Of a DNA stretch of 64,000 nt, positions 10,900-23,700 are shown one piece after another; position 1 is the first letter of the stretch; each line of letters opens with the position of its first letter. Where the stretch lies: NCBI GenBank assembly GCA_032629725.1, contig JAFEVB010000008.1, forward strand, positions 310,001 to 374,000, written 5' to 3'. The stretch is from Gremmenia infestans (lineage: Eukaryota > Ascomycota > Leotiomycetes > Helotiales > Hamatocanthoscyphaceae). The translations under genes and the position numbers were made by a program. The notes beneath the pieces were generated by a model. That model made no database searches, was not told the origin of the DNA, and was given only the letters and a program-made list of their open reading frames with translations.

Positions 10900-13740
10900 G
10901 TATTATAACTATCTAGATATATTCTTTAAAAATACCTTTAATATACTTTCTATTTATAAGAAATAAAACTATAAAATTAAGATAAAACTAAGCTATATCT
11001 TTAGATATAACTTTTTCTACTAATAATTAATTTATAAACTTAAGATTATTAGAAAATATATTATTAATAACTTAAATAAAGAATTTATTAAAGCTAGTTA
11101 AGCTTTTTTTACTATACTAATTCTATTTATTAAGAAATCTAATAATAGTTTCTAATTTTATATAAACTATTAGTATCTAAATAGTATTATATAAAAAGAT
11201 TATTATCTTTTACTATTTATTAAAAAAATCTTCTAATAGTTATCTTAAGCTAAGATATTTACTAAGCTAGATATCTACTAAGCTTTCTATTATATCTAAA
11301 TAGATTTAAACTTTAAAAAACTAACTATATTCTAAACTAGATATAAAATATATAAGTATAAAATAATACTTTTTAAGCTAACTAATAAACTAGCTATATA
11401 CTAGTAGTATATAAATAATATACTATTAGATTTATTTAATATATTTTATACTATTTATATAAATAATATTATTATCTATTCTAAGAACTCTACTAATTAT
11501 AAAAAGTATATTAAGTAAGTTCTAAACTATTTATAAGCTACTAGCTTATAAGATAATATTAATAAAAGTAAATTTTATATTATTATAATTAAGTATTTTA
11601 GATTTATTATATTTATTATATTTACTAATAGAATCTAAGTAGATCTTACTAAGATATTTATAATTACTAGCTAGAAAAAGCCTAAAACTATAAAAGATAT
11701 CTAGGTTTTTCTAAGATTCTATAACTTTTACTAGTAATTTATAAAAAACTATAAATATATAATATAAGCTTTTATTTTAGCTATTTAAAAAAATCTATTT
11801 TTTAACTTTAATAATAAATATAAGTAAATATTTATTAGCTTAAAAAAAGTATTAACTTTAGTTTTTATATTAGAATACTTCTAGTTTAATAAGCTTTATA
11901 TACTAGAAATAGATATATCTAATAAAGTAGTTACTATAGTATTTTTAAAGCTAGATCTAAAAGATAATATCTAGAAACTTATAGTATTTATATCTAAAAC
12001 TATAGCTTTAGTAGAATATAATTATCTAATTTATAATAAAAAAATACTTACTATTATATAAGCTTTTAAGATATAATAATTTAAGTTACTAAATTAAAAT
12101 AATAAAATATAAGTCTACTTTAACTACTACTTTTTAGAATATTTTATAAATACTAAGTAACTATCTATATAATAAGCTAAATAGATAAAATATCTTTTAT
12201 AATTTAATTTTAAGATTATATTTTAAGTAAAAAAGAAAAATAAAAAAGCTAATATCTTAATCTACTAAAAAGAAGATATATAAATATAGGAAACTATAAT
12301 AAAAAAAGCTTATAATTAGACTCTACTATAGCTTTATTAAGTTAGTTTTAAAATAACTTAAAATATATAGCTAGCTCTAATAGTAGTAAACTTAGTTTTA
12401 TTAGTTAATTAGATCTTATAGAAAAAACTAGACTTATAAAAGCTTATAGAATCTATATAAAAAAGTAAGTATAAAGAACTATTTAATATAGAATCTAATT
12501 AAAAGTTTTCTAACTTAAGAAAAAAAACTAATAGTATTTAATACTATATAAAATAGAACTTTTATATATATATAGCACTTATTTAAAAAGCCTACTTCTA
12601 GATATTAATAGCTTACCTTAGATAGAATAAGATAATTTAGACTTTTTAAGCTTAATACTATTAGTATAAACTAGAGAAAGATATTATATAGTATATATAA
12701 AGCTATTATAACTATTAAAAGTATTATATTTCTAAAAATAAGATATCTAAACTACTTTAACTTTTAACTATCTTATAACAATTCTAGTAATATATTATTA
12801 TAGATTTTAAAAAGTTTCTTTTTATTAAGAATAGATTTAATATAATTATTATATTTATAGATTAATTAAATAAAAAGCTAGTTTTAATCTTTTATTATAA
12901 AATAATTAATACTAAATAGACTATTAAGATCTTTATATAATATATATACTAGATATAAAGTCTACTAGACTTAATTATATTAGATTAAGAATTATAGTTT
13001 ATATCTTAATTCTAAAATAAGTTCTACTATATCCTAGAGATTAAGCTAAAGCTATCTACTACTAATTATATATAGATAAATAAATAGACTAAAATTATAA
13101 ACTAGTATATTAACTAATAGCTCTATCTTTTTATTAACTATTATTAAAATAATTAGAATAAATTAATACTTATAATAGATTTTATATAAGCTATACTACT
13201 ATATAAAACTATAGAATAAGTACTAATACTTACTAAAATAAGCTATAAGCTAAGAACTTTATTTAACTAGACTTTATCTTAACTTCTAGAATTAGTATAA
13301 AAGAAGCTTAATTAGAATAAAGCTTAAATAATACTTAAATAGATCTATAATAGTTAGAAAGTTACTTATAAGAATATAGCTTATATATAAAACTATTACT
13401 TAATCTAGATAAATAAATACTAATAGAAGATTAATTTTAGTATTAGTAATAAAGTTTAGATTACTATAAAATACTAGAAGTTATTTTAACTTAATAAAAA
13501 GTTAATAAAATAAGCTATTAGATCTTTTATAATCTTAAAAAAATATAATAATATATTTTATTTAAACTTATTAGCTTTAATAAAAGTCTATCTAGTTTTT
13601 AATACTAATAAGCTCTAGAAGAACCTAGATAACCTACTTCTAGGATAATAGAATAAAAAACTACTTATTATAAATATAATATATAACTAAGAGACCTTAG
13701 GCTTAATATCTAGCTTTAGATATAAAAGAACCCTTAGTAG
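10900..13740 (+). mobile_element. RIP-destroyed Ty3/Gypsy retrotransposon pol remnant
   Basis: Despite about 80% AT and stops throughout, pol can be followed on the plus strand. Reverse transcriptase is seen near 11,260 (AKIFTKLDI, from a TKLD block). FKLTN near 11,375 stands where FGLTN is expected. TIYINNIIIYSKN follows at about 11,445-11,490, where the catalytic YLDD has become YINN. RNase H is visible near 12,020-12,080 (EYNYLIYNKKIL) and 12,225-12,285 (KKKNKKANIL). The integrase core lies at about 12,805-13,095 (DFKKF..., a degenerate GPQF-like and a YHPQTDGQ-like block). Near 13,585 LVFNTNKL resembles the HPVFH.. linker before a chromodomain. Gag and LTRs were not recognised. Flanks from 10,240 and to 14,050 are similarly AT-rich. 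Confidence 0.8.
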
Positions 13741-14252
13741 AAACAGGTATATATAAGCAAAAGACGTTTTTCTAGTATATTAGTTATATAATAGACCGAG
13801 GAGAACCGTAGGGATTCTTACGGCCTATTAGGATCCATCAGAATCTAAAGGCATAAAGGTTCTATATAAGGCTAGGTTATTACCTATTAGATAGAAGCTT
13901 TATACTTAACTTAAATAGTATTTCCTAATATACGCTTATTACTTTATACTTTATAATAAGCTATATTTCTAAGTATAGTAACTAGTAATCTATTAATAGA
14001 TACTAATATTAATCTAATAATAACCTAGGTCTAAGAACCTACTTAATACTATAAACTTTTCCGATTTTCACGAATTCACCTATAACTTTTAAACCACCCA
14101 ACCAAATCGCCCGATCGCGCCTGCATTCTAACCGCCTTAATCTCAGCTTTTATTTAATACTGCTTTTAAAGCAATTAGATGGAAAATAAGTGAAAGCAGT
14201 GCATCTAAAGGGTTTTTAACCCCTGTGGCCGCCTAACCACCACCTTTCTTAC

Positions 14253-15812
14253 CACTATAACTTCCCCGCCACCGGCATGCAGCGGCAGAAAATGATAATA
14301 TAGTAATAGGCGCTAGCAATAATGCCTCTTATAGCACCAACGACCTAGTAGCGCCTGTAGAGTGGGATGCAGCCTGGCTAAAAGCTGCATCTGCGCCTGC
14401 AGCTGCATACGTGTTATCTGTAGAGCCGCATATTACTAGCCCACACCGCTTCCCAACTGCCTAATCTAGCCAATTTAATATATCTAACCTATTTACCCTG
14501 AATATAAAGCGTAGACTAGCTATACCGCTTCTAAATCCGGCCAAAAACCTCCGATTTACTCTTAATTCACCCTTAAATAAGGCTATAGCTAAGGCATGTA
14601 ACCTTCTAGTCGAAGCTGCAGCTGCTAAACCAGACCGCCTAAAATAAGACTAAATCCTTGATTTAATCGAGATTTTCCGCGAATATCTTAAAAAAGGCTC
14701 TATTAAAAAGGTTTCTGCCATTTTAGCTAATAAGATTACGCATATAGAATCTGCTAGCTAAAAGCTAGAGGCTACCGCCCGGCAAATAACCGCTAAATCG
14801 ATCGTAAACCCGAAAACCGACCTAAAAAAGCCTAGTACTGCCGTCCCGGACTGCTAAAACGGGCCGAAAAATGCTATACAGCCGAAAACTACTAAGGAGC
14901 CCTTACACCTGCTAAATCGGTTATATGCAGCCGCAGCAGAAAGCGCTAGTCCTGATTCGGACTGGATTTTAGTTAATTCGGCTAAAAAACCACGCCCACC
15001 GCCTAAACCAGCCGCTAAGAAGCTGATAACCAGCTGTAGACTTATCCTAATTAAGGATCTAATAGTCTAAAACGACGATTTTTAACCTCTTACTGCCTGC
15101 AACGACTTTAATACCGCCTTTGCTAGCAAAGGGAGTTAAAGACCTAGTTATACTCTCTATTTCTAAGTCTATATAGTTAAATCTAGTGGTTACTACTATA
15201 GAAGCCTATTTATCCGACTTTCTACTAGCTAAAAGCGACGTCTAGACCTATATTCTGCCCGGCTATACCGCCTAGAAGGATGTGGAATGGCATAAAATCG
15301 TGGCCCACGGGATCCCCACTAGCGTATTTAACCGCCTAGACGGGATGGACCTTATAAAGGACGAAATACGGACTTTTAATAAGGGTCTAACCCCTTTAGG
15401 CAACCTATACTGGATTTCATCGGCTGAAAAGCGGTTAAAACAAGCAGCTAGATCTGTTGCAATCGCATTTGCTACGCCTGAAGAGGCTAGTGCTGCTATC
15501 CGAAATAGGCTATATATAGCTGGCATTTTAGTGCGGTGTGAAAAACACTATATAACGCGCCCGACCGCCTAGTGTATTAGGTGCCAGCGCTATGGCCACT
15601 TATCACACTACTGCTATAGAGAGGCTAGGTGCCAGCTATGCAGCGAACCATATTAGACGAAACAGCACATATGCACTATATGTAATACGAAGACTAGCTA
15701 TGCCCACCTTATCCCAAAATGCGCTAACTGCGGGGGTCCATATACGGCTAGCTCAGCTGCATGCGAAGTCTACTAAAGCATCTAATTAAAGGCCGCTAAA
15801 TCCTCTCTATGA
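14253..15812 (+). pseudogene. LINE copy A ORF1 (gag-like, CCHC zinc knuckles), RIP-broken
   Basis: The frame is phase-consistent from about 14,280 to a TGA at 15,810-15,812, interrupted by stops at former Gln codons. An intact stretch spans 15,282-15,572. At 15,573-15,780 lie three knuckle-like motifs: CIRCQRYGHLSHYC (CX2CX4HX4C), a CQLC...H.C motif, and CANCGGPHTASSAAC. The order is typical of the nucleic-acid-binding ORF1 of I/Tad1-type LINEs. The stop just before the first knuckle is CAG-to-TAG and occurs in both copies. The ORF1 stop overlaps the ORF2 start as ATGA. The start is estimated. Confidence 0.8.
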
Positions 15813-18800
15813 TAGGCGCTAGCACTAAAATCCTCCAAGTGAATTTAAATTCAGCCGCCTATAATATAGAATCCGCTCTATAAGTGGCAATTGAGCTAGA
15901 TGTTGATATTATACTAGTTTAAGAGCCTTATATTATTACTAAAGATTCGGGTGAAATACGATCCATTTCACACTCCTTATTCACTTAACTCTTCCCGAAT
16001 AGGCCTAGCCTAGACTTCACACCACGCACAATGGCATATATTGCCAGGTCTTACCGCCCTAGAGTTGCCCTAGCCTCCGAATCGCCATACGATTCCGACT
16101 TCCAAGTGCTAGATATTATAGACCAAGACTATGCAATTAAGGTTTATAATATTTATAATAAAAAGCACCAATTACCTGATTCGGATACCCGTACGCTAGC
16201 GCGGTGCTTATGGCAGCTTATACCGCCTCTCGATTCGGTATTTTGCGGGGACTTTAATGCCTATAACCCTTGGTGGGACCCACTTTACGAGGCACGCGAT
16301 ATAGAGGGTATTGCGCTAGCAGACTGGATCGACTACCACGATTTAGCCCTCCTAAATACCCCTGGTATTAGCACCTTCCACCGCCCTCATATGGCTAGAC
16401 CCACAAATATCGACCTTACACTAGCCCATCGCTCTATAGCCAATCACATTTAAGACTGGGCTGTAGTAGAGGATATAGGCTCTAACCATTTAGGCATAGT
16501 CTTTATATCTAAGGATCCCAAATAGGCTTAGCCGATCCACAGACCACCCGATTCGATATAAAACGCGCAGACTGGGACCAAATTTGGTGAAACACTATTC
16601 TGCCAGCTGTCACCGCTCCAGGATTTACTGCATCGGCTAAGCTATAGCTTAAGTCTACAACTATAGCTTAAGAAGCTTAGAGCAAATCGATGCAAAAAGA
16701 AGCTATAAAGTAGCTTTGGACCAGCTAGACGATATGGCAGAACGCTATACTAGCGCTATTTTGTGCGCCGCACATGATTCCATACCCCAAATCCGGTTAG
16801 CGCCAAATGCTAAGCCGTGGTGGAACGATTCACTTAAAACACTCCGCCGAAATATGAATCACGCTAGGCTAGCCTCTATGAGAGCCTTTTCCGACCAGTT
16901 ACATAGACGCTATACTAGTGCACGTAATATATACTTTCAGGCTATTAAAACAGCTAAAAAGGACCACTGGAACCAGTTTTTGGAAAAAGAGGATTCTAAA
17001 TCGATTTTTAAAGCCCTAGCTTATACTAAGCCAAGGCGGTCAGAGCTAGTGCCAAATTTAAAGCTTTCTGCTACCTAATATGCAACTATATTCACCGCTA
17101 AATGCGACCTTTTCCGCCAGACACTCTTCCCTCTACTACTAGAAACGCCTAGCCTAAATTAGTCTAGTTATACTGCTTCTAGCGCTTGGAAGTGGCCTAA
17201 ACTAGCTCTAGAGGAAGTTAAGCTAGCCTGTTCGAGTGAAATCAAATCCACTAGTCCTGGTCCCCGACTATATCACTCAAACCATTATCACCTACGCATA
17301 CTTAGCATGCCCTTCCCAGATTTTCACTCCTTTTTGAGACGCTAGTTAATATAGGCTACCACCTAAAATGCTAGAGGCAGGCTAATTGCATTATACTACG
17401 CAAAAACAATAAACCCGACTATAAGCAGCCTAGCGCATATCGACCTATTTCACTTCTTAGCTGCTTAGGAAAGGTTAGCGAAAGGATCCTAGCTAAGCGT
17501 CTAGCGTATCTAGCGGAAACCACCCACCTGCTTCACTCTACCTAAATTGGTGGTCGACTTAAAAAGTCGGCTATTAACGCAGGCGCTATGCTAGCGGATT
17601 ATGTCTATTCTAACCGCTAAAAGAAGAAAATTACTACTACGCTTCTACTAGACGTGAAAGGCGCATATAACCACGTATCTAAGAATAGGCTCCTTATAGT
17701 GCTTAGGGACCTAGCACTTCCCGATTTCGGTAATAAAGTGGGTCTCCTCTTTTATAAGCGGGCGGTCACTTAAGCTTCTATTCGATGGCTAATCAGACGA
17801 AAACCAGCCTATACAGACCGGAATACTATAAGGAAGCCCTGATTTCGCCTATCCTTTTCCTTATATATATAAGAGGCCTATTTAGGTCGCCGGCAGTGAA
17901 ATTTATCTCTTATGCTAACGATATCACTCTCTCCACTGCATTGACTAGCCCTAGGAAAAACGTCAAAATCCTACAGCTAGTAGCTAAAGAGCTATTTTCA
18001 GCTAGCTAGCGAAAGTGCAATCCAATTCGACTCAAAAAAGTCAGAACTAATTCACTTCCACACTAGCGAAGCCGCTAAGCTAGCGCCACTTATACTCCTA
18101 GACAGCACTATAGTCTATCTAAAACAGACGGTTAAATGGCTTAGTATCTACTTTAATGCCCTTTTATAATTTAAAGAGCATATTACGATCCGTACCGCCC
18201 TGGCAAAATCCGCATTTAGATGTATGTCTAGGCTAGCCAATAGCGAACAAGGTCTTAGCCCCACCGCTTTCAGATAACTGTATTTAGCATGCATTGCTAG
18301 CGTATCGGATTATGCATCACCAATTTGGTAGCGGGGCTAAGCATATGCTAAAGAGCATTTGCAGCATCTCTAAAACCTAGCACTACGCAAAATCCTAGGG
18401 ACTTTTCGCACTAGTCCAATTCAGGCCATGGAGGTAGAAGCTAGCCTCTCACCGCCCGCAATACGACTAGATGCAGCCACCCGAAAATACGCCTTCCGCC
18501 TAGCTAAGCTAAGTCCAGACCATCCAGTTAATTAATAAATCAGTGATGCTAGCAATGCTAGCGATTCTAGCGATTCTAGCGATTCTAGCGATTCTAGCTC
18601 TTTTAGCTCCCCTCCTAAATATGGTCTTTAGAGGATTGCTAGCACTATAGCACCACTACTTAGCTCTAAAATCGAACCTATTTAGCACTTCTATTTTGCC
18701 CCTTGGGACTGCTCTATGCCCTAGGGCTACGCACATCGCTAAACTGTCTAAAGCGGAGGCCGCCATAGCACACCGCCTCTAGCTATAGACGCAATCGCTA

Positions 18801-19840
18801 AATCGGGTGTTATACTATACTAATAGGGTTATAAATGCCAGATTCCACTAGTATTAGAGTGGGACTAGCAGGGTATAGTGGCGCTAGACGCTTTACTAGC
18901 CTAGCTTGTAATATCGGCCCATACTAAATTGTCTATAATAGAGAGCTAGAGGGGATTGCCCTAGCCTTTAAAAACGCTACTAGACTAGGTCTAAATCGTG
19001 ATATTAGGGTCTATATAGATAACCAGGCAGCAATTTATAGGCTAGCGCGGCTTTCCGATAATCCTGGCTAATCATAGCAAATTAGGGCTATTGCAGCAGC
19101 GGCTAAAGTAGCCTAAAATGGATCCACGCTAGCAATAGAGTAGGTCCCTAGCTACTAAGATATTAATAGCAATAAGACTGCAGACAGACTAGCTAAAATA
19201 GGCTCTAAATCACTACCGACCACCTAGACCGCCCTAGCTGCCTATACTAGCTATGCTTATATAGGTATAAAAATCAACCAGATGTATTAACATGCATGGG
19301 CTAGCGCTCTAGCTAGCGGTAAAGGCTACTATTTCGATTTTTTTCAATCCTCGAATTCACTCTCGAATCCAGCTTCCTAAAGTGGCTAGATCCACTGCTA
19401 GCGCCTTCTTCTAGCTAAAGCTAAAACACGGCTACTTTAGGTCTTACCTAAAGAGGTTTAAACGCGCTAGCTTAGATCGATGTATATGTAATACTAACTA
19501 ACTAGAGTTGCTATAGCACTTTATACTAGCGTGCAGCGAATATAAGGCGGAGAGGCATATAATGCGGTAGAACGTCCCGTTTAGGCTTAGTATGCAGAGC
19601 CTATTTAAGACGAAAATCGGATAATAGCATTTGCTAGTCTTTTTGCACGAAACTAGTATTAGCACCTGTAAATGGCGGCTGGAACGGGCAGAATTTATTA
19701 ATAACTAAGCATTTATTACTATATATGACTTAGAAGCTATTTTGCCTATATCTACCGCCGAAAACTATCGATTTTAGCTAACTTTAGCTAAGAAGTCGAA
19801 AGAGCGTATTTGCAGCTTAAGGCTAAGCTATGCTAGCTAA
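15809..19840 (+). pseudogene. LINE copy A ORF2 (endonuclease, reverse transcriptase, RNase H), RIP-broken
   Basis: It starts at ATG 15,809, overlapping the ORF1 TGA. The apurinic-like endonuclease covers about 15,830-16,450, with VFCGDFNAYNPWWD marking its catalytic core. The reverse transcriptase covers about 17,300-18,330: AYRPISLLSC, LLLDVKGAYNHV, and FISYANDITLS, in which the catalytic YADD has become YAND. A Ser/Asp-rich linker with a 9-bp tandem repeat lies at 18,550-18,600. RNase H covers about 18,840-19,215 (YNRELEGIALAF, YIDNQAAI, and a terminal NKTADRLAKIGS). A C-terminal Cys/His segment follows near 19,480-19,570. Stops and indels put different domains in different frames; short intact pieces remain at 16,031-16,453 and 16,716-17,078. 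Confidence 0.85.
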
Positions 19841-20112
19841 CTGCCTTTATATTCTACCACTTTTTAACCACTTTTCGACTACTTTTCCTTTATCTGTATA
19901 ACTACTTTTAAGGCCCTAGGGGGATTTTGCTATGGCGTTTATTATTTTATGGACCTAGTCCGCATTAGGCTTAGTGCCTCAGATTCTAACCGGAAGCATA
20001 TTAATCTATCTTTTATATTTACCACTTAACCGCGCTAGCACTAGGCTAGCGCCGTCCTATATAGTCTTAGACTTATATAGGACGTAAATGGAATAATAAT
20101 AATAATAATAAT

Positions 20113-20569
20113 TCTATTTAAGCTTATAAAAACTTAAAGAAAGAAAAGTAATACTTTATATAATAGAAAAGGTTTTCTACTACTATATCTAAGATCTAGT
20201 TAAAAAGAAAAAAATAAAAATCTTATACTTACTAATATTAGAGATGCTTATAGATAGTTTTATAAAACTTTTTAGTTAAGTTATATTTAGAGGATTCTTA
20301 AGATAGCTAGAAGTTATAATAAATTAGTAGTTAGTTATTATTTTTATTTAGAAAAGTGGAAAAAGGGAAATAGAAAAAGATACTATAGTAAGAGCTATAA
20401 AGAAGTGTTAGAAATATAGCTCTTATAGTATTAGATAATATAGCTGCTAGCAGATATATATAAGGTTATAAGAATCTTATTTTTACCTCTATAGTAGCTT
20501 TCCTTTTTAAGCTAATATAACTTTTTTAATCTACTTCTCTAACTATATCTCTATCTGGTCTATATACTT
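20113..20569. other. AT-rich spacer between the two LINE tails
   Basis: This unique AT-rich sequence separates the two 3' tails and forms the centre of the large palindrome. Its right end carries TGGTCTATATACTT (20,556-20,569), one half of the target-site duplication of copy B. No open frame or RNA gene is visible. Confidence 0.75.
20556..20569. repeat. Target-site duplication of LINE copy B, 3' side
   Basis: TGGTCTATATACTT sits directly against the (ATT)n tail of copy B and is repeated exactly at 26,615-26,628 beyond its 5' end. An exact 14-bp match at both element borders, in the same orientation, is best explained as duplication of the insertion target. Confidence 0.85.
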
Positions 20570-20759
20570 ATTATTATTATTATTCTATTTACGTTCTATA
20601 TAAGTCTAAGACTATATAGGACGGCGCTAGCCTAGTGCTAGCGCGGTCGGGTGGTAAGTATAAAAGATAGGTCAATATACTTCCGGTTGGAATCTGAGGC
20701 ACTAAGCCTAATATGGACTAGGTCTATAAAATAATAAACGCTATAGTAAAATCCCCCTA

Positions 20760-23700
20760 GGGCCTTAAAAGTAGTTATATAGATAAAGGAAAAGTAGTTG
20801 AAAAGTGGTTAAAAAGTGGTAGAATATAAAGGCGGTTAGCTAGTATAGCTTAGCCTTAAGCTGCAAATATGCTCTTTTAATTTCTTAGCTAAAGTTAGCT
20901 AAAATGAATAGTTTTCGGCGGTGGATATAGGCAAAATAGCTTCTAAGTTATATATAGTAATAAATGCTTAGTTATTAATAAATTCTGCCCGTTCTAGCCG
21001 CTATTTACGGGTGCTAATACCAGTTTCATGCAAAAAGACTAGCAAATGCTATTATCCGATTTTCGTCTTAAATAGGCTCTGCATACTAAGCCTAAACGGG
21101 ACGTTCTGCCGCATTATATGCCTCTCCGCCTTATATTCGCTGCACGCTAGTATAAGGTGCTATAGCGACTCTGGTTAGTTAGTATTATATATGCATTAAT
21201 CCAAGCTAGCGCGTTTAAACCTCTTTAGGTAAGACCTAAAGTAGCCGTGTTTTAGCTTTAGCTGGAAGAAGGCGCTAGCAGTGGATCTAGCCACTTTAGG
21301 AAGCTGGATTTGAGAGTAAATTCAAGGATTAAAAAAATCGAAATAGTGGCCTTTGCCGCTAGCTAGAGCGCTAGCCTATGCATATTAATACATCTGGTTG
21401 ATTTTTATACCTATATAGGCATAGCTAGTATAGGCAGCTAGGGCGGTCTAGGTGGTTAGTAGTGATTTAGAGCCTGTTTTAGCTAGTCTATCTGCAGCCT
21501 TATTGCTATTAATGTCTTAGTGGCTAGGGACCTACTCTATTACTAGCGTGGATCCATTTTGGGCTACTTTAGCCGCTGCTGCAATAGCTCTAATTTGCTA
21601 TGATTGGCCGGGATTATCGGAAAGCCGCGCTAGCCTATAAATTGCTGCCTGGTTATCTATATAGACCCTAATATTACGATTTAGACCTAGTCTAATAGCG
21701 TTTTTAAAGGCTAGGGCAATCCCCTCTAGCTCTCTATTATAGATAATTTAGTATGGGCCGATATTATAAGCTAGGCTAGTAAAGCGTCTAGCGCCACTAT
21801 ACCCCGCTAGTCCTACTCTAATGCCGGTGGAATCTGGCATTTGTGACCTGTTAGTATAGTATAACACCCGATTTAGCAATTGCGTCTATAGCTAGAGGCG
21901 GTGTGCTATAGCGGCCTCCGCTTTAGGCAGTTTAGCGATATGCGTAGCCCAGGGCATAGAGTAGTCCTAAGGGGCAAAATAGAAGTGCTAAATAGGTTCG
22001 ATTTTAGAGCTAAGCAGTGGTGCTATAGTGCTAGCAATCCTCTAAAGACTATATTTAGGAGGGGAGCTAAAAGAGCTAGAATCGCTAGAATCGCTAGCAT
22101 TGCTAGCATTGCTAATTTATCAATTAACTAGATAGTCTAGACTTAGCTTAGCTAGGCGGAAGGCGTATTTTCGGGTGGCTGCATCTAGTCGTATTACGGG
22201 CGGTAAGAGGCTAGCTTCTACCTCTATGGCCTAAATTGGACTAGTGCGAAAAGTCCCTAGGATTTTGTATAGTGCTAGGTTTTAGAGATGCTGCAAATGC
22301 TCTTTAGCATATGCTTGGCCCTGCTACCAAATTAGTGATGCATAATCCAATACGCTAGTAATGCATGCTAAATACAGTTGTCTGAAAGCGGTGGGGCTAA
22401 GACCTTGTTCGCTATTAGCTAGCCTAGATATACGTCTAAATGCGGATTTTGCTAGGGCGGTACGGATTGTAATATGCTCTTTAAATTGTAAAAGGGCATT
22501 AAAGTAGATACTAAGCCATTTAACCGTCTGTTTTAGATAGACTATAGTGCTGTCTGGGAGTATAAGTGGCGCTAGCTTAGCGGCTTCGCTAGTGTGGAAG
22601 TGAATTAGTTCTGACTTTTTTGGGTCGAATTGGATTGCACTTTCGCTAGCTAGCTGAAATAGCTCTTTAGCTACTAGCTGTAGGATTTTGACGTTTTTCC
22701 TAGGGCTAGTCGATGCAGTGGAGAGAGTAATATCGTTAGCATAAGAGATAAATTTCACTGCCGGCGACCTAAATAGGCCTCTTATATATATAAGGAAAAG
22801 GATAGGCGAAATTAGGCTTCCTTATAGTATTCCGGTCTATATAGGCTGGTTTTCGTCTGATTAGCCATCGAATAGAAGCTTAAGTGACCGCCCGCTTATA
22901 AAAGAGGAGACCCACTTTATTACTAAATCGGGAAGTGCTAGGTCCCTAAGCACTATAAGGAGCCTATTTTTAGATACGTGGTTATATGCGCCTTTCACGT
23001 CTAGTAGAAGCGTAGTGGTGATTTTCTTCTTTTAGCGGTTAGAATAGACATAATCCGCTAGCATAGCGCCTGCGTTAATAGCCGACTTTTTAAGTCGACT
23101 ACTAATTTAGGTAGAGTGAAGCAGGTGGGTGGTTTCCGCTAGATACGCTAGACGCTTAGCTAGGATCCTTTCGCTAACCTTTTCTAAGCAGCTAAGAAGT
23201 AAAATAGGTCGATATGCGCTAGGCTGCTTATAGTCGGGTTTATTGTTTTTGCGTAGTATAATGCAATTAGCCTGCCTCTAGCATTTTAGGTGGTAGCCTA
23301 TATTAACTAGCGTCTTAAAAAGGAGTGAAATCTGGGAAGGGCATGCTAAGTATGCGTAGGTGATAATGGTTTGAGTGATATAGTTGGGACTAGGACTAGT
23401 GGATTTGATTTCACTCGAACAGGCTAGCTTGACTTCCTCTGGAGCTAGTTTAGGCTACTTCCAAGCGCTAGAAGCAGTATAACTAGACTAATTTAGGCTA
23501 GGCGTTTCTGGTGGTGGAGGGAAGAGTGTCTGGCGGAAAAGGTCGCATTTAGCGGTGAATGTAGTTGCATATTAGGTAGCAGAAAGCTTTAAATTTGGCA
23601 CTAGCTCTAACCGCCTTGGCTTAGTATAAGCTAGGGCTTTAAAAATTGATTTAGAATCCTCTTTTTCTAAAAACTGGTTCTAGTGGTCCTTTTTAGCTGT

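Larger units (their letters stand above)
14051..20112 (+). mobile_element. Tad1-like LINE (non-LTR) retrotransposon, copy A
   Basis: This is a roughly 6-kb element with ORF1 (zinc knuckles) and ORF2 (endonuclease, reverse transcriptase, RNase H), ending in an (AAT)n tail at about 20,091-20,112, the simple-repeat 3' end usual for this group. A second copy in opposite orientation lies at 20,570-26,614; the two match from ATAAACTTTTCCG at the 5' side to the tail. Many codons have become TAA/TAG in CpA/TpG context, so the copy is inactive. The 5' boundary is defined only by identity with copy B, and copy A lacks about 12 bp present at the 5' end of copy B. Confidence 0.88.

Noticed and set aside
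15592..15789. 65-codon frame over the LINE ORF1 end
   Set aside because: It is in a different frame from the zinc-knuckle coding frame and shows no domain; a shadow frame.
22324..22758. 144-codon minus-strand frame as an independent gene
   Set aside because: It is the reverse transcriptase segment of LINE copy B, matching the same region of copy A.
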